A DNA stretch of 5,713 nt from SAR324 cluster bacterium. GTDB lineage: Bacteria; SAR324; XYD2-FULL-50-16. The notes under the pieces were generated by a model, which had not been told where the DNA came from, did no database searches, and saw nothing but the letters and a program-made list of their open reading frames with translations. A program made the position numbers and the translations under genes. Positions 5,638-5,713 of this stretch are shown in pieces. The stretch covers positions 17,540 through 23,252 of the forward strand of contig NVSR01000035.1 of assembly GCA_002401295.1 (NCBI GenBank), read 5' to 3'. How positions within the stretch are numbered: the stretch's first letter is position 1; each line of letters starts with the position of its first letter.

Positions 5638-5713
5638 TGGAGCGGGAAACGGGGTTCGAACCCGCGACCCTCAGCTTGGAAGGCTGATGCTCTAAGCCAA
5701 CTGAGCTACTCCC
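5638..5713 (-). tRNA. tRNA-Gly (anticodon UCC), 5' end cut by the window edge
   Basis: The minus strand folds as a full cloverleaf apart from its first two bases, which would be GC beyond 5713. The D-stem GCTC/GAGC encloses a 10-nt loop. The anticodon arm TCAGC-CTTCCAA-GCTGA gives anticodon TCC (plus-strand 5678-5680), reading glycine GGA/GGG codons. The T-arm is GCGGG-TTCGAAC-CCCGT with a G-T pair, and the acceptor 3' side is TTCCCGC with discriminator T. The CCA end is encoded (5638-5640). In many gammaproteobacteria this tRNA lies in a Thr-Tyr-Gly-Thr-tufB cluster. Here no tRNA-Thr follows; a T6 run after the CCA leads into non-coding DNA. The upstream neighbours are outside the window. 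Confidence 0.95.

Overview
The window looks like chromosomal DNA of a gammaproteobacterium with moderately AT-rich composition (judged by eye). The support is an SbcB-type exonuclease I (a largely gammaproteobacterial enzyme), a DUF3820 protein, a GlnB/GlnK-type P-II protein very close to the enterobacterial ones, a YejE-type peptide permease and a tRNA-Gly(UCC) with encoded CCA. The genus cannot be named from this sequence. The REP-like palindromes and relic sequence in the gaps suggest a genome that tolerates intergenic clutter.

Layout. Positions 1-1629 (minus) hold a likely two-gene operon, a DUF3820 small protein followed 25 bp later by sbcB, which runs off the left edge. Positions 1630-1748 hold a strong inverted repeat. 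Positions 1749-2219 (minus) are msrA, a methionine sulfoxide reductase with every catalytic residue visible. Positions 2220-2827 contain no intact gene: a REP-like palindrome, then a decayed minus-strand gene whose C-terminal part still reads as a winged-helix module, then the leader of the next operon. Positions 2828-4239 (plus) hold a P-II signalling protein and, 26 bp later, the permease YejE, probably co-transcribed. A predicted secreted outer-membrane beta-barrel protein of unknown family lies on the minus strand at 4240-5220; its stop codon abuts the yejE stop with no base between. Positions 5221-5637 are non-coding and contain a perfect 7-bp tandem array of about 12 copies and a short stretch resembling the 3' end of a tRNA-Leu. 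A minus-strand tRNA-Gly(UCC) is cut by the right edge.

How the genes fit together. SbcB (3'-5' ssDNA exonuclease) with its DUF3820 partner belongs to DNA repair, and MsrA to oxidative protein repair. The most suggestive pair is P-II plus YejE. A nitrogen/carbon/energy sensor in the same transcription unit as a peptide-transporter permease could couple peptide uptake to nitrogen status, but only the gene order shows this. YejE has no YejA, YejB or YejF partner here, so the rest of the transporter must lie elsewhere or be lost. I see no convincing new defence or mobile system. The points most worth a second look are the P-II/YejE pairing, the heptamer array, the DUF3820-sbcB pair and the unknown beta-barrel protein.
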